A DNA stretch of 48,096 bases from Microvirga roseola (lineage in GTDB: Bacteria > Pseudomonadota > Alphaproteobacteria > Rhizobiales > Beijerinckiaceae). The translations under genes and the position numbers were made by a program. The stretch covers positions 1 to 48,096 of the forward strand of contig NZ_JAJATX010000025.1 of NCBI RefSeq assembly GCF_020866965.1, read 5' to 3'. Numbering within the stretch: position 1 is the stretch's first letter; each line of letters opens with the position of its first letter. The notes beneath the pieces were generated by a model that was given only the letters and a program-made list of their open reading frames with translations, was not told where the DNA came from and did no database searches. Below are positions 7,643 to 18,108 of this stretch, one piece after another.

Positions 7643-9476
7643 AGAAAACAGGAACCTCATCGTCGCCGTCGCGCTGTCGGTGGCGGTTTTGATCGGCTGG
7701 CAATACTTTTTCGCGGCTCCCCAGGCCGAGCGGCAGCGCCAGCTCGCCGAGCAGCAGCAGGCGACGCAGACCGTCCCCGCCGCGCCGACGCCCAGCCAGG
7801 CCGGCGGCCCCTCGGCTCCGGTTCCGGGAACGGTCCCGAGCACGCCGACGGCACCCGTCGTCGAGACCCGCGAAGCGGCCCTGGCCCGCTCGCCGCGGAT
7901 CGCCATCGATACCCCGGCCCTGGCCGGCTCGATCAATCTGCGCGGCGGACGGATCGACGACGTGGCGCTGAAGAACTACCGCGAGACGGTGAGCCCCGCG
8001 AGCCCGAACATCGTGCTCCTGTCGCCCTCCGGCACCCAGAACCCCTATTATGCGGAGTTCGGCTGGGTCGGCACACAGGCCGGCAACCTTCCCGGGCCGG
8101 CGACGGTCTGGACGGCTGACCGGAACGTCCTGACCCCCGGCAATCCCGTCACGCTGACCTGGCAGAACGAGCAGGGCCTCGTCTTCCGCCGCACAATCGC
8201 GGTCGACGACAAGTTCATGTTCACGGTTCGGGACGCGGTTGAGAACCGGGGCGCCGCGCCGGTGACGCTCCACCCCTACGGCCTCGTCTCGCGCCACGGC
8301 CGGCCGACGACTCTCGGCTACTACGTTCTGCACGAAGGCCTCATCGGCGTTCTGGGCGAGAACGGCCTGCAGGAATACACCTACGCCAATCTCGATGACG
8401 AAGAGACGGCAACCGGCCCGAACACGACCGGGAAAGTCTGGAACGCCGTCACCGGCGGCTTCGTCGGCATCACCGACAAGTACTGGGCCGCGGCGGTCAT
8501 CCCGGATCAGACCCAGGTCTTCCAGGGCTCGTTCACCGTGCGACAGGGCCCCACGGGCCAGGTCTACCAATCGAACGTCCTCGGCGACGCCCGGACGCTC
8601 GAGCCCGGCGCGACGACGGAAGCAACCCAGCGCCTCTTCGCCGGGGCGAAGGAAGTGGCCACCGTTGATGCTTATGACGAGGCGCTCAACATCCGGAACT
8701 TCGACCTGCTGATCGACTGGGGATGGTTCTACTTCATCACCAAGCCGCTCTTCATGGTGCTCGACTTCTTCTATCGGCTCTTCGGCAATTTCGGCATCGC
8801 GATCCTGCTGGTGACGGTGGTCCTGAAGATCTTCTTCTTCCCGCTCGCCAACAAGTCCTACGCCTCCATGGCGAAGATGAAGGCGGTGCAGCCGGAGATG
8901 ACGGCGATCCGCGAGCGCTATGCCGACGACAAGATGAAGCAGCAGCAGGCGCTGATGGAGCTCTACAAGAAGGAGAAGATCAATCCGGTCGCCGGCTGCT
9001 GGCCGGTCCTGATCCAGATCCCGGTCTTCTTCGCACTCTACAAGGTGCTCTTCGTCACCATCGAAATGCGCCATGCGCCGTTCTTCGGCTGGATCCAGGA
9101 CCTCGCGGCTCCCGACCCGACCTCGATCTTCAATCTCTTCGGCCTCCTGCCCTACAACCCGGGCGCGCTGCCGGTGCTCGGCCCGTTCCTCATGATCGGC
9201 GTGTGGCCGATCATCATGGGCATCACCATGTGGCTGCAGATGAAGATGAACCCGGAGCCGCCGGACCCGGTGCAGAAGCAGGTCTTCGCCTGGATGCCGG
9301 TGATCTTCACCTTCATGCTGGGCTCCTTCCCGGCGGGTCTCGTGATCTACTGGGCCTGGAACAACCTGCTCTCGGTCACGCAACAGGGCTTCATCATGCG
9401 GCGCAACGGCGTGAAGATCGAGTTATGGGACAACCTGCGCAAGACCTTCAACCGCAAGAGCCCCGCCAAGGGCTAA
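7635..9476 (+). CDS. yidC: Membrane protein insertase YidC
   Basis: A 613-residue inner-membrane insertase of the YidC/Oxa1 family. It has an N-terminal signal-anchor helix (about 7-27), a Gln/Pro/Thr-rich linker, a large periplasmic beta-sandwich domain (about 75-350) and the five-helix insertase core from about residue 355. The core contains [13 protein letters not shown], the cytoplasmic coiled loop with KMKAVQPEM, and a final helix ending [10 protein letters not shown]. The basic C-terminal tail can contact ribosomes. It inserts membrane proteins alone or with SecYEG. Length fits Gram-negative YidC. It is the last gene of the rpmH-rnpA-yidC unit and is followed by a strong terminator. Confidence 0.98.
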   Translation: MREENRNLIVAVALSVAVLIGWQYFFAAPQAERQRQLAEQQQATQTVPAAPTPSQAGGPSAPVPGTVPSTPTAPVVETREAALARSPRIAIDTPALAGSINLRGGRIDDVALKNYRETVSPASPNIVLLSPSGTQNPYYAEFGWVGTQAGNLPGPATVWTADRNVLTPGNPVTLTWQNEQGLVFRRTIAVDDKFMFTVRDAVENRGAAPVTLHPYGLVSRHGRPTTLGYYVLHEGLIGVLGENGLQEYTYANLDDEETATGPNTTGKVWNAVTGGFVGITDKYWAAAVIPDQTQVFQGSFTVRQGPTGQVYQSNVLGDARTLEPGATTEATQRLFAGAKEVATVDAYDEALNIRNFDLLIDWGWFYFITKPLFMVLDFFYRLFGNFGIAILLVTVVLKIFFFPLANKSYASMAKMKAVQPEMTAIRERYADDKMKQQQALMELYKKEKINPVAGCWPVLIQIPVFFALYKVLFVTIEMRHAPFFGWIQDLAAPDPTSIFNLFGLLPYNPGALPVLGPFLMIGVWPIIMGITMWLQMKMNPEPPDPVQKQVFAWMPVIFTFMLGSFPAGLVIYWAWNNLLSVTQQGFIMRRNGVKIELWDNLRKTFNRKSPAKG

Positions 9477-9501
9477 GCGACGAAAGCTTCGACGCGATCA
9501 T

Positions 9502-9530
9502 CCCCGGGCCGGTCCCGGGGGTTTTCATTT
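9502..9530 (+). terminator. Intrinsic terminator after yidC
   Basis: CCCCGGG (9502-9508) pairs perfectly with CCCGGGG (9514-9520) around the loop CCGGT and is followed by GTTTTCATTT. It ends the rpmH-rnpA-yidC transcript 25 bases after the yidC stop. The next gene has its own AGGAGG-like site at 9538-9544. Confidence 0.8.
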
Positions 9531-9548
9531 GTCTTCAGGAGGAGCGGC

Positions 9549-10187
9549 ATGCCAGGCCCCGATCCCCAGATCCCCTACCCGATGCCGGCGCATCCGCGCG
9601 TCGGTTTTCTCAAGCCACTGGTGAACCGGCCGAACATCGAAGTCGGCGACTTCACCTATTACGACGACCCGCGCGGTCCAGAGGGCTTCGTCGAACGGTG
9701 CGTGCTGCATCATTACGACTTCATGGGCGACAGGCTCGTGATCGGGAAGTTCTGCGCCATCGCGACCGGCGTCACCTTCATCATGAACGGCGCCAATCAC
9801 GCCATGACCGGGTTCTCGACCTTCCCGTTCAACATCTTCGGTCACGGCTGGGAGGAAGGCTTCGACTGGGCGACGATCCAAGCGGGCTTCAAGGGCGACA
9901 CGATGGTGGGCAACGATGTCTGGATCGGCCACGAGGCCACGCTCCTGCCGGGCGTCACCATTGGCGACGGAGCGATTGTGGCCACGAAGGCGGTGGTGGG
10001 CGCCGACGTGCCTCCCTATTCCATCGTCGGCGGCAACCCTGCCAGAATCATCCGCATGCGCTTTCCCGACGAGGTCGTTGCAGAACTCCTGCAGATCCGC
10101 TGGTGGGATTGGAGCGTCGACAGAATCTCCCGCAACCTCGACGCGATCCGGGGAGCCGATCTTTCTGCCCTGCGGAAGGCCATCTGA
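9549..10187 (+). CDS. Vat/CatB-type hexapeptide-repeat acetyltransferase
   Basis: A 212-residue acetyl-CoA-dependent O-acetyltransferase of the xenobiotic (Vat/CatB) group. Family marks are visible: the entry strand [20 protein letters not shown], whose last His is the expected catalytic base, STFPFNIFG just after it, and isoleucine-patch hexapeptide turns in [26 protein letters not shown] that build a left-handed beta helix. It ends with [13 protein letters not shown], a signature of trimeric LbH acyltransferases. Chromosomal members of this family are widespread and need not give chloramphenicol or streptogramin resistance; the substrate cannot be read from sequence. A strong Shine-Dalgarno site precedes the ATG. 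It lies alone between the yidC terminator and the CYTH-CHAD gene. Confidence 0.9.
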   Translation: MPGPDPQIPYPMPAHPRVGFLKPLVNRPNIEVGDFTYYDDPRGPEGFVERCVLHHYDFMGDRLVIGKFCAIATGVTFIMNGANHAMTGFSTFPFNIFGHGWEEGFDWATIQAGFKGDTMVGNDVWIGHEATLLPGVTIGDGAIVATKAVVGADVPPYSIVGGNPARIIRMRFPDEVVAELLQIRWWDWSVDRISRNLDAIRGADLSALRKAI

Positions 10188-10278
10188 GACATGCCCGCTG
10201 CACCTCGCGGCGGAGTCATTTTCTCCTTGGGTTCGGCATCTATATGATCCGGCCGTAGCAACAAACCGGTGGACCCTC

Positions 10279-11823
10279 ATGAGCGATCCCAAAGGACGGC
10301 CGAAACGGACATTGAGCCCGAATGAGCGGCCCCGCGAGATCGAGCTAAAGCTGGAAATCGCTTCGGGCGAAGCCGATGCGCTGCTTGCCCATCCCGTTCT
10401 CGTCGAGGCTCGTTCCAAGAACAGCCAGGGGGGCGCGCTTCACGCCGTCTATTTCGACACGGACGATCACGCCCTGCGCAGAAAAGGGATAAGCCTGCGC
10501 ATCCGCCGGGAGAACGGCAAGTCGGTCCAGACCATCAAGGCCGAGGGCTCCCACCGTGGCGTCGCCATGGATCGCGGCGAGTGGGAAACCCTCGTCGACG
10601 GCGAGCTCGACCTGGCCGCGGCAACCGGAACCCCTCTCGAAGCCTTCGTCTCGGATGCGTCCGTACGCGGAAACATCAAGCCCGTTTTCACCGTCGAGAC
10701 CGAGCGACGGGCCTTCGAGGCCGAACTCGACGGGGCGCTCATCGAAGTGGCGCTCGACCGGGCCAAGGCTTCCGCCGACGAGCAGGCCGTCGCCTTTTCC
10801 GAAATCGAGCTGGAGCTGCGGGAGGGAGCCCCCGCCGCCCTCTTCGCCCTCGCCCGGCATCTGAGCGAGGCTGCTCCCCTGCGGCTCTCGACGGTCGCGA
10901 AGTCGGAACGCGGCTACCGTCTCCTGGAGAACGGCGCCGTTCGCCCGTTCCGCGCCGAAAAGGTCGAGCTGGACAGGAATGCGACCTGCGCCGAGGCCTT
11001 CCAGGTCATCGCCCGGTCCTGCCTGTCCCAGATGGTGCGGAACGAGGACCTCGTGCGGCAGACGCAGGAGTCTGCGGCCCTGCACCAGATGCGCGTCGGC
11101 CTGCGGCGGCTGAGGGCCGCCATGTCCCTGTTCAAGAACCAGCTGCTGACGGACCCGGAAAGCGCGGCGATCAAGGACAACCTCCGCTGGGCGGGACAGG
11201 CGCTGGGGACTGCTCGCGACCTCGACGTCTTCCTCGAACGGCTTCGCTCTATGGACGATGCCGGCCATGACGGGACACAGGTCGAGGAGGTCGAGCAGCG
11301 TCGCGCCCAGGCCTACAGGGAGCTGCTGGAGACGCTCGAATCCCGCCGTTTCATGGATGTCGTTCTCCAGGCCGCCGCCTGGATCGAGGCCGGAGCCTGG
11401 GCGGTTTCCGACGATCCGGGTCTTGAGGAGGCGCGTGAGCGTCCCGCCCGGGATTTCGCGGCAGGCGAGCTCTCCCGCCGCTTCAAGCGCATCTGCAAGC
11501 TGGGCAGGAACCTGCGGGAGCTCAGCGACGAAGAGCGCCACGAACTGCGCATCCGCATCAAGAAGCTGCGCTACGGAGCCGAGTTCTTCGCCTCGCTCTT
11601 CCCATCCGGAAAAGCGCAGAAGCGCCGTAAGAAGCTCTCCGGCGTTCTGGAGGACCTCCAGGAGATGCTGGGCGAGCTGAACGACCTCGCGGTCGGAGGC
11701 TCCCTTGCCCCGTCCCTGCCCGGCCCGTCGCCCGAGCACACGGAACGGCGGCGGGAGAAGCTGCTCGACAAGAGCGAGGCCGCTCTGGGCAAGCTCGCCA
11801 GGACCGAGCCCTTCTGGCTCTGA
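10279..11823 (+). CDS. CYTH-CHAD domain protein (probable inorganic triphosphatase)
   Basis: A 514-residue protein with two domains. The CYTH domain (about 18-220) opens with EIELKLE, the metal and triphosphate-binding EXEXK motif, and has the expected alternating strands ([21 protein letters not shown], broken by charged residues). The CHAD domain (about 225-510) is helical and rich in conserved His and Arg ([34 protein letters not shown]), which bind polyphosphate. The pair is typical of bacterial triphosphate tunnel enzymes (YgiF-like) that hydrolyse inorganic triphosphate. The ATG at 10279 is preferred: the open frame runs further upstream but there it overlaps the acetyltransferase gene. 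It lies just upstream of engB with 46 bases between. Confidence 0.9.
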   Translation: MSDPKGRPKRTLSPNERPREIELKLEIASGEADALLAHPVLVEARSKNSQGGALHAVYFDTDDHALRRKGISLRIRRENGKSVQTIKAEGSHRGVAMDRGEWETLVDGELDLAAATGTPLEAFVSDASVRGNIKPVFTVETERRAFEAELDGALIEVALDRAKASADEQAVAFSEIELELREGAPAALFALARHLSEAAPLRLSTVAKSERGYRLLENGAVRPFRAEKVELDRNATCAEAFQVIARSCLSQMVRNEDLVRQTQESAALHQMRVGLRRLRAAMSLFKNQLLTDPESAAIKDNLRWAGQALGTARDLDVFLERLRSMDDAGHDGTQVEEVEQRRAQAYRELLETLESRRFMDVVLQAAAWIEAGAWAVSDDPGLEEARERPARDFAAGELSRRFKRICKLGRNLRELSDEERHELRIRIKKLRYGAEFFASLFPSGKAQKRRKKLSGVLEDLQEMLGELNDLAVGGSLAPSLPGPSPEHTERRREKLLDKSEAALGKLARTEPFWL

Positions 11824-11869
11824 GAAGGCCGGCCTTGAAGAAAGCGGCCCGAACGCCGATAAGGAACCC

Positions 11870-12526
11870 ATGACCGAACCGGCACCTGACACCGATCCCT
11901 TTCTCGAAACCGGCCGCAAGCTCTTTGCTGGCCCGGCCGATTTCATCTGGGCCGCCAATTCCCTGAAGGGCCTGCCGCCCATGAGCAAGGTGGAGATCGC
12001 CTTCGCCGGGCGCTCCAATGTGGGGAAATCGAGCCTCGTTAATGCGCTCACCGGGCGCAATACGCTCGCCCGCACCTCGCACACGCCAGGGCGCACCCAG
12101 CAGCTCAACTTCTTCAACATCAACGACCGCTTCCATCTCGTCGACATGCCCGGCTACGGCTATGCGGCGGTCGAAAAGGACAAGGTGCAGGCCTGGACCC
12201 AGCTGATCCACGACTACCTGCGCGGCCGGGCGAGCCTCGCCCGGGTCTATGTGCTGATCGACGCCCGGCACGGCATCAAGCCCGTCGATGAGGGCGTGCT
12301 GGAGACCCTCGGCACGGCGGCCGTCTCCTACCAGATCGTCCTGACCAAGGCGGACGAGCTGAAGCCGGGCGAGCTGGACAAGCGCATCGCCGAGACGCAG
12401 CAGAAGATCGCCAAGCGCGCCGCCGCCTTCCCCGAGATCCTGGCGACGTCGAGCCGGTCCGGCTTCGGCATTCCCGAGCTTCGGGCCGGGATCGCCCGGC
12501 TCCTGAGCGAGAGAGGCGTGGAATGA
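11870..12526 (+). CDS. engB: Ribosome biogenesis GTP-binding protein EngB (YihA/YsxC)
   Basis: A 218-residue GTPase of the TrmE-Era-EngA-EngB group, needed for late assembly of the 50S subunit. All G motifs are visible: G1 GRSNVGKSS, the switch I region [17 protein letters not shown]3 DMPGYGYA, G4 TKADEL and a G5-like ATSSRSG. The ATG at 11870 gives the usual length; the frame is open further upstream but overlaps the CYTH-CHAD gene. Its stop overlaps the next gene by ATGA, so the DUF423 gene is probably translated by coupling. Confidence 0.97.
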   Translation: MTEPAPDTDPFLETGRKLFAGPADFIWAANSLKGLPPMSKVEIAFAGRSNVGKSSLVNALTGRNTLARTSHTPGRTQQLNFFNINDRFHLVDMPGYGYAAVEKDKVQAWTQLIHDYLRGRASLARVYVLIDARHGIKPVDEGVLETLGTAAVSYQIVLTKADELKPGELDKRIAETQQKIAKRAAAFPEILATSSRSGFGIPELRAGIARLLSERGVE

Positions 12527-12891
12527 ACCTCGCCGCCCGGATCCTCCTCGTCCTGGCCTCCCTCTCAGGGCTCCTCGGCGTCGGCCTGTCGGCCGCCGCG
12601 GCCCATATCACCGGCGGCAATCTCGCGACAGCAGCGCAGTTCCTTCTCTTTCATGCGCCTGCGCTCCTCGCCCTCGTCGCCCTGATGGCGGCCGGCGCCG
12701 TGAACCCGATGCTGGCGCAGATCGCGGGCTATGTGTTGGTTCTGGGCCTCGTCCTGTTCTGCGGCGATCTCTCCCGCCGCGCCTTTCACGGCGTGGCCCT
12801 GTTCCCCAGGGCTGCGCCCTCGGGAGGCATCCTCCTGATGGTCGGCTGGCTCATGGTGGGGATTTCCGCCCTCTTGCGTCTTCGCACCTGA
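12523..12891 (+). CDS. DUF423 family small membrane protein
   Basis: A 122-residue membrane protein with four predicted helices (about 7-28, 43-62, 68-86, 99-118). The pattern, with AAAAH in the first helix and [11 protein letters not shown] before the last, fits DUF423 (YgdD-like). The function is unknown. It overlaps engB by four bases (ATGA) and ends 76 bases before argB. The link to engB is most likely operon convenience. Confidence 0.85.
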   Translation: MNLAARILLVLASLSGLLGVGLSAAAAHITGGNLATAAQFLLFHAPALLALVALMAAGAVNPMLAQIAGYVLVLGLVLFCGDLSRRAFHGVALFPRAAPSGGILLMVGWLMVGISALLRLRT

Positions 12892-12967
12892 AGTCCCTGT
12901 TTGCAGCGGCCCAACCTTCAGCTAGAAGGCTGGCCGTTTGGTCCTGATCCACCCGCCGGAGCCGTTC

Positions 12968-13873
12968 ATGTCCGATCCGTCCACGTCCCTCCCCGACGTC
13001 CATGTCCAGGCCGAGGTGCTTGTGCAGGCGCTGCCGCACATGCAGCGCTACGATCAGGAAATCGTGGTGATCAAGTATGGCGGCCACGCCATGGGCGACC
13101 GGGCGGCCGCCGAGGATTTCGCCGAGGATGTGGTCCTGCTGGAACAGTCGGGCATCAAGCCCATCGTCGTCCATGGCGGCGGGCCGCAGATCGGCAAGAT
13201 GCTGGACAAGCTCGGGATCAAGTCCGAGTTCAAGGCGGGGCTGCGCGTGACCGATGCGGCGACCGTCGAGATCGTCGAGATGGTGCTCGCCGGCTCCATC
13301 AACAAGCAGATCGTCGGCTGGATCGGCGCCGAGGGCGGCAAGGCCGTGGGCCTGTGCGGCAAGGACGGCAACATGGTCACCGCCCGAAAGGTGACCCGCA
13401 CGACCGTTGACCCGGACTCGAACATCGAGAAGATCGTCGATCTCGGTTTCGTCGGCGAGCCGGAGCATGTGAACCGCGCCGTTCTGGACCAGGTGCTGAG
13501 CGCCGAGCTCATTCCGGTCCTCGCTCCCGTTGCCGTCGGCAAGGACGGGCACACCTACAACGTCAACGCCGACACCTTTGCCGGCGCCATTGCAGGCGCG
13601 ATGACGGCGAAGCGCCTCCTGCTCCTGACCGACGTGCCGGGCGTTCTCGACAAGAACAAGAACCTGATTCCGGAAATGACCATCGAGGATTGCCGCCGCC
13701 TGATCGCGGACGGCACCATCACCGACGGCATGATCCCGAAGATCGAGACCTGCATCTACGCCCTGGAGCGGGGCGTGGAGGCCGTGGTCATCCTCGACGG
13801 CAAGGTGCCCCATTCGGTGCTGTTGGAGCTGTTCACCGACCACGGCGCGGGCACCCTGATCCGCCGAGGCTGA
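12968..13873 (+). CDS. argB: Acetylglutamate kinase
   Basis: A 301-residue amino acid kinase that phosphorylates N-acetylglutamate in arginine synthesis. It has [10 protein letters not shown] (phosphate-binding lysine), [13 protein letters not shown], the substrate region FKAGLRVTD and the ATP-site strand [22 protein letters not shown] near the C-terminus belongs to the family core. A long N-terminal helix ([16 protein letters not shown]) is the mark of hexameric, arginine-inhibited enzymes, so feedback control is likely. The ATG at 12968 has GGAG nearby; an upstream in-frame start at 12938 lacks support. Placement after engB is conserved in Hyphomicrobiales. Confidence 0.97.
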   Translation: MSDPSTSLPDVHVQAEVLVQALPHMQRYDQEIVVIKYGGHAMGDRAAAEDFAEDVVLLEQSGIKPIVVHGGGPQIGKMLDKLGIKSEFKAGLRVTDAATVEIVEMVLAGSINKQIVGWIGAEGGKAVGLCGKDGNMVTARKVTRTTVDPDSNIEKIVDLGFVGEPEHVNRAVLDQVLSAELIPVLAPVAVGKDGHTYNVNADTFAGAIAGAMTAKRLLLLTDVPGVLDKNKNLIPEMTIEDCRRLIADGTITDGMIPKIETCIYALERGVEAVVILDGKVPHSVLLELFTDHGAGTLIRRG

Positions 13874-13918
13874 TGCACCCCCTTCCCGCGAGAGACGAGA
13901 TGCCTATATATTTGTCAG

Positions 13919-13941
13919 TGGGGCCGCTCGGCCCCATTGTC
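13919..13941 (+). terminator. GC-rich hairpin after argB, weak terminator candidate
   Basis: TGGGGCC (13919-13925) pairs with GGCCCCA (13930-13936) around GCTC. The following TTGTC is a poor T-tract, so termination may be weak. The hairpin also lies just 18 bases upstream of the next start codon, where it could affect initiation. Confidence 0.35.
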
Positions 13942-13953
13942 GTCTAGGGACTC

Positions 13954-14685
13954 ATGAACGCGAAGCCATCTATCGAAAATCACCTGTCCACGCCCGAATC
14001 GCGCGCCTTCTCGCATGTGGAGACGTGGATCTTCGATCTCGACAATACGCTCTATCCGCACACCTCCCGGGTCTGGCCGCAGATCGACGATCGGATCACC
14101 CTCTACATCGCGGAACTCTTCGGGCTCGACGGGCTCTCGGCCCGGGCACTGCAGAAATTCTTCTATCACCGCCACGGCACGACCCTGCGCGCGCTGATCG
14201 AGGAATACGACGTCGACCCGCACGACTTCCTCGACTTCGCGCACGACATCGACCATTCCGACATCGAGCTCAACGCCAGTTTGGGCGAAGCCATCGAGCG
14301 GCTGCCGGGCCGCAAGCTCATCCTCACCAACGGCTCGCGCAAGCATGCGGAGAACGTGGCGCGCAAGATCGGCATCCTCGACCATTTCGAGGACGTCTTC
14401 GACATCGCCGCCTCGAACTTCGTGCCCAAGCCCGACCGGCGCGCCTATGAGGTCTTCCTCGAAAAGCATGCGGTCGAGCCGGCGAAGGCCGCCATGTTCG
14501 AGGACATCGCCAAGAATCTGGCCGTGCCGCACCAGCTCGGCATGACGACGACGCTCATCATCCCGAAGACGATCGATCCCTTCCGGGAGGATTTCGAGCA
14601 GGAAGCGGTGAAGACGCCGGACATCGACTACATCACTAACGATCTCGCGGATTTCCTGCGCTCGCACGCGCTGCCGGCGAAGTGA
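13954..14685 (+). CDS. HAD-superfamily pyrimidine 5'-nucleotidase
   Basis: A 243-residue HAD phosphatase. Motif I is FDLDNTLYP (nucleophile and acid aspartates), motif II is ILTNGSRKHAENV, and motif III/IV is visible as KPDRRAYEVFLEK and MFEDIAKNL. The cap inserted after motif I is helical (subfamily IA). This arrangement matches the SDT1/PHM8-type pyrimidine 5'-nucleotidases that dephosphorylate UMP/CMP and related phosphates; the exact substrate is inferred from the family. It is a single gene converging on the ferritin-like gene, with a terminator hairpin between. Confidence 0.88.
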   Translation: MNAKPSIENHLSTPESRAFSHVETWIFDLDNTLYPHTSRVWPQIDDRITLYIAELFGLDGLSARALQKFFYHRHGTTLRALIEEYDVDPHDFLDFAHDIDHSDIELNASLGEAIERLPGRKLILTNGSRKHAENVARKIGILDHFEDVFDIAASNFVPKPDRRAYEVFLEKHAVEPAKAAMFEDIAKNLAVPHQLGMTTTLIIPKTIDPFREDFEQEAVKTPDIDYITNDLADFLRSHALPAK

Positions 14686-14708
14686 TCGTTCAAACCTCCC
14701 GCCAAACG

Positions 14709-14732
14709 AAAATGGCCTCCTTGCGGAGGCCA
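14709..14732 (-). terminator. Intrinsic terminator for the ferritin-like gene
   Basis: TGGCCTCC (14713-14720) pairs with GGAGGCCA (14725-14732) around TTGC. Read on the minus strand the stem is followed by TTTTCGTTT, a good U-tract, 27 bases past the stop of the DUF892 gene. On the plus strand there is no U-tract, so termination of the convergent nucleotidase gene there would be weak. Confidence 0.75.
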
Positions 14733-14758
14733 CTTCCATTCTCGAACGAAGAAAGCCC

Positions 14759-15262
14759 TTAAGCAGCCTTCGTGTTGATCTTGCTCTCGGCGATCCGGGT
14801 GAGCTTCTGGTCGGTGGCGCGCTCCTGCTCCAGGATCTGGTGCAGGATGGTGGCGCAATCGTCGCGGCCGAGCTGCTTGGCCCAGGCGGAAAGGGTGCCG
14901 TAGCGGGTGATCTCGTAGTGCTCGACGGCCTGCGCGGCGGCGAGCAGCGCCGCATCGAGAACGTCCTTGTCCTCGACGTCGCCGGCGATGTCCTGGGCCT
15001 CGTCGATGATGCCGTCGATGGCCGGGCAGGTCACGCCCTTCGGATCATGACCGTGCAGGCGGAACACCTGCTCCACCATCTGGATCTGCTGCTGGGTTTC
15101 GCCCAGGTGCGTCTGGAAGGCCTGCTTCAGCTGCGGGTCGGTGGCCTTCTCGATCATCTCCGGCAGAGACTTCGCGATCTGCTGCTCGGCGTAATAGATG
15201 TCCTGCAAGGTATGGATGAAGAGGTCATCCAACGTCTTGATGTCCTTTGAGAAAAGGCCCAT
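14759..15262 (-). CDS. DUF892 ferritin-like protein (YciF/YciE type)
   Basis: A 167-residue four-helix-bundle protein. It opens with the typical LDDLFIHTLQDIYYAEQQIAK, in which Glu and nearby acidic/His residues belong to the di-iron site, followed by LKQAFQTHLGETQQQI and AVEHYEITRYGTL, the third and fourth helices carrying the other ligands. YciF-type proteins are stress-induced in enteric bacteria, and rubrerythrin/ferritin-like chemistry is suspected but not proven. The ATG at 15262 with GGAAGGA eight bases upstream is preferred; the frame is open for ten more codons. It is monocistronic. Confidence 0.9.
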   Translation of the reverse strand: MGLFSKDIKTLDDLFIHTLQDIYYAEQQIAKSLPEMIEKATDPQLKQAFQTHLGETQQQIQMVEQVFRLHGHDPKGVTCPAIDGIIDEAQDIAGDVEDKDVLDAALLAAAQAVEHYEITRYGTLSAWAKQLGRDDCATILHQILEQERATDQKLTRIAESKINTKAA

Positions 15263-15373
15263 GGCGCAAATCCTTCCCGAGTTGTGGTGCAAACGCCCAA
15301 AGAGCGCCGGCGTTCGGCTCCGGCGCGTTGCGTAACAACGGGGAAACGTTGCGATGCTCAGGCAGTTCCCGGC

Positions 15374-16561
15374 TTATTCCGCGGCGCGCAGGCTGCGTCC
15401 CTGCAGGCGCAGCAACTCGGCTTTGGCTCCTGCCTCACCGTCTTCGAATTCGAGGGCCTCGATCCGCTCGCCGCGCTTCACGATCTTGTCCGTCGAGACC
15501 CTGATCTGCGCCACGTCCTCCTGCGCCTGGCGGAAATGGGCGTCGAGCTTCGCGACGCGGCCGTCGAGCCGCACTACGTCCTCCAGAAGCTTCTGCACCT
15601 CGACCTGGATCACGCGCGCCTCCTCACGGATGCGGGCGTCGCGCACGAGCGCCTGCATGACCTGGATGGCGAGGTTGAGAAGCGACGGCGAGACGATGAC
15701 GACACGCGCCCGGTGGGCTTTCTGCACCACGTCGTCGAAATGCTCGGCGAGATCCGCATAGATCGATTCCGCCGGCACGAACAGCATGGCGATATCCTGC
15801 GTCTCGCCGGGGATCAGGTATTTCTCGGAAATGTCCTTCACATGGACGAGCATGTCGTTGCGCACCCGCGCCGCCGCGCGAAGCCGCGCCTCGTCGCCCC
15901 TGGCCTCGCGGAACAGGGTGAAGCCCTCCAGCGGGAACTTGGCGTCGATCACGAGGCCGCGCCCGTCGCCCGGCAGGCGCACGAGGCAGTCGGGCCGCGT
16001 GCGGTTGGAGAGCGTCGCCTGGAACTCGAAGGACCCCGCCGGCAGCCCGTCGCGGACGATCGCCTCCATCCGACCCTGCCCGTAGGCGCCCCGGCTCTGC
16101 TTGTTGGAGAGGATTTCCTTCAGCCCCACGATCTCGCCGGTGAGATTGCTGAGGTTCTGTTGGGCCGCATCGATGACGGCCAGCCGCTCGTTGAGCTTCG
16201 ACAGGTTCTCGGTCTGGTGGCGCGTCGAAGCCTCCAGCCCCTGGCCGACCCGGTGCTGGAGCCCGTCGATCCGCTCGGAGATCATGCGCACGAAATCGCT
16301 CTGGCGGGAGCCGAAGACCTCGGCGATGGTCTGCATCCGGCCGGTCATCTCGGCCTGGATCCGGGTCAGTTCGGCGACCTTGTCGTCCATCTCCCGCGCC
16401 CGCTCGGCGGCCATGGCCGCCTCGAGCGCCCTCTCCCGGCGCGAGCGGGCCAAAAGACCTGCCACGAGGAGCAGGAGCGCGAGGCAGGCAGCGGCCGTGC
16501 CGACGGCCAAATGCCCCAGGGTGAGCGGATACTGGCCTAGGGTCAGGACGACGTCGTTCAT
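15374..16561 (-). CDS. rmuC: DNA recombination protein RmuC
   Basis: A 395-residue protein with one N-terminal membrane helix (about 17-38), a long coiled coil (about 45-135) and the RmuC nuclease-like domain (about 140-340; SNKQSRGAYGQGRMEAIV, then VIDAKFPLEGF and MLFVPAESIYADL). The D...E-x-K-like core places it near PD-(D/E)XK nucleases. RmuC limits rearrangement at inverted repeats in E. coli. Fittingly, this genome region is crowded with palindromic repeats, though no link is shown. It is divergent from def. Confidence 0.94.
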   Translation of the reverse strand: MNDVVLTLGQYPLTLGHLAVGTAAACLALLLLVAGLLARSRRERALEAAMAAERAREMDDKVAELTRIQAEMTGRMQTIAEVFGSRQSDFVRMISERIDGLQHRVGQGLEASTRHQTENLSKLNERLAVIDAAQQNLSNLTGEIVGLKEILSNKQSRGAYGQGRMEAIVRDGLPAGSFEFQATLSNRTRPDCLVRLPGDGRGLVIDAKFPLEGFTLFREARGDEARLRAAARVRNDMLVHVKDISEKYLIPGETQDIAMLFVPAESIYADLAEHFDDVVQKAHRARVVIVSPSLLNLAIQVMQALVRDARIREEARVIQVEVQKLLEDVVRLDGRVAKLDAHFRQAQEDVAQIRVSTDKIVKRGERIEALEFEDGEAGAKAELLRLQGRSLRAAE

Positions 16562-16649
16562 GGGCGCTCAAGCTTCCGGTTGACGGGCGCATCCGAACAT
16601 AAGACGAACGATTTGACCATCCTCCTGGAAGCCCTTATCTCCCGCGATC

Positions 16650-17171
16650 ATGAGCATCAGACCCCTTGTCATCCTCCCCGATTCCAAGCTGCGCCTCGTT
16701 TCCGAGCCCGTGCCGTCGATCACGGACGAGATCCGGAAACTCGCCGACGACATGCTGGAGACCATGTACGACGCGCCGGGCGTCGGGCTTGCCGCCATCC
16801 AGATCGGCGTGCCTGTCCGCATGGTGACCATGGACGTGTCGAAGACCGAGGCGGAGCGTCAGCCCCTGGTGCTCGTCAATCCGGAGATCACCTGGGCCTC
16901 CGAGGAAAAGCGCACCTATGAGGAGGGCTGCCTGTCGATCCCCGAATACTACGAGGAGGTCGAGCGGCCGGACCGGGTGCGCTTCCGCTACATGAACCTT
17001 CAGGGCGAGACCGTGGAGCAGGAGGCCGACGGCCTTCTGGCCACGTGCGTGCAGCACGAGATCGATCACCTGAACGGCGTGCTCTTCATCGACTACCTCT
17101 CGAAGCTGAAGCGCGACCGGGTGATGACCAAGTTCAAGAAGGCCGCCAAGCGCGAGGGGGGCCACCCATGA
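16650..17171 (+). CDS. def: Peptide deformylase
   Basis: A 173-residue metalloprotease that removes the formyl group from new proteins. The three motifs are intact: GVGLAAIQ (44-51), EEGCLSIP with metal ligand Cys94, and QHEIDH with ligands His136 and His140 and catalytic Glu137. Length and motif spacing fit the iron-dependent type 1 enzyme. The ATG is preceded by GCGATC rather than a clear ribosome-binding site. It overlaps fmt by ATGA, so the enzymes that add and remove the formyl group are made together. Confidence 0.98.
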   Translation: MSIRPLVILPDSKLRLVSEPVPSITDEIRKLADDMLETMYDAPGVGLAAIQIGVPVRMVTMDVSKTEAERQPLVLVNPEITWASEEKRTYEEGCLSIPEYYEEVERPDRVRFRYMNLQGETVEQEADGLLATCVQHEIDHLNGVLFIDYLSKLKRDRVMTKFKKAAKREGGHP

Positions 17172-18100
17172 GCCTGCGCGTCGTCTTCATGGGAACGCCC
17201 GACTTCTCGGTGCCGACCCTTTCGGAGATCGTGGGCCAGGGCCACGAGGTGGTGGCCGTCTATACCCGGCCGCCCGCCGCCGCCGGGCGCGGGATGGAGC
17301 TGAAGCCCTCCCCCGTCCACAAGATGGCGGAGCGGTTCGGGCTACCCGTGCTGACCCCGACAACCCTGCGGACCGAGGAGGCCGCGGAGACCTTCCGCTC
17401 CCATCAGGCGGATGTGGCGGTGGTGGTGGCCTATGGCATGCTCCTGCCGAAGGCGATCCTCGAGGCACCCGAACTCGGCTGCCTCAATCTCCATGCCTCG
17501 CTTCTGCCGCGCTGGCGCGGCGCGGCCCCGATCCAGCGGGCCGTCATGGCGGGCGACAGGGAAACCGGCGTCGCCGTGATGAAGATGGAAGAGGGCCTGG
17601 ATACGGGCCCCGTCGCCATGGCGGAGCGCGTCGCCATCGGCCCCGACATGAATGCGGGCGAGCTGCACGACCGGCTCATGGTGCTGGGAGCCGATCTCAT
17701 GGTGCGGGCGCTCGCCGCCCTCTCCCGCGGCGGACTGAGCATCACGCCCCAGCCGGAAGAGGGCGTGACCTATGCCCATAAGCTCAAGAACGAGGAAGCG
17801 CGCATCGACTGGTCGAAGCCGGCTCAGGCCGTGCACGACCATGTGCGCGGCCTCTCCCCCTTCCCCGGGGCCTTCTTCACCGCCGATTTCGGCAAGGGTC
17901 CGGAGCGGGTGAAGGTGCTGCGCACGACGCTGGGGAAAGGTTCGGGCGACCCTGGGACACTCGCCGACGCCGATGGTACAGTATCCTGTGGCGACGGCGC
18001 CATTCGCCTGGTCCAGGTTCAGCGGGCCGGCAAGAGCCCGGTGGCAGCCGACGAGTTTCTGCGCGGCGTGAGGCTTGGACCGGGCGCCCACTTGGGGTGA
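17168..18100 (+). CDS. fmt: Methionyl-tRNA formyltransferase
   Basis: A 310-residue enzyme that formylates initiator Met-tRNA using 10-formyl-tetrahydrofolate. The N-terminal domain begins [15 protein letters not shown] and contains the catalytic region [18 protein letters not shown] (Asn, His) with the matching Asp in the [10 protein letters not shown] segment. The C-terminal OB-like domain that binds tRNA starts near [14 protein letters not shown]. The ATG at 17168 overlaps the def stop; a longer open frame upstream runs inside def and is not used. The next gene overlaps or abuts it, so the unit is def-fmt-GNAT-truA. Confidence 0.98.
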   Translation: MSLRVVFMGTPDFSVPTLSEIVGQGHEVVAVYTRPPAAAGRGMELKPSPVHKMAERFGLPVLTPTTLRTEEAAETFRSHQADVAVVVAYGMLLPKAILEAPELGCLNLHASLLPRWRGAAPIQRAVMAGDRETGVAVMKMEEGLDTGPVAMAERVAIGPDMNAGELHDRLMVLGADLMVRALAALSRGGLSITPQPEEGVTYAHKLKNEEARIDWSKPAQAVHDHVRGLSPFPGAFFTADFGKGPERVKVLRTTLGKGSGDPGTLADADGTVSCGDGAIRLVQVQRAGKSPVAADEFLRGVRLGPGAHLG

Positions 18101-18108
18101 GGTCCGGC

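Noticed and set aside
7518..9383. Long antisense frame opposite yidC (621 codons)
   Set aside because: Same reason: yidC is complete and the opposite frame is low-complexity.
9549..10187. Acquired antibiotic-resistance gene
   Set aside because: The protein is in the Vat/CatB family, but it has normal composition, sits among core genes without mobile elements, and family membership alone does not show resistance.
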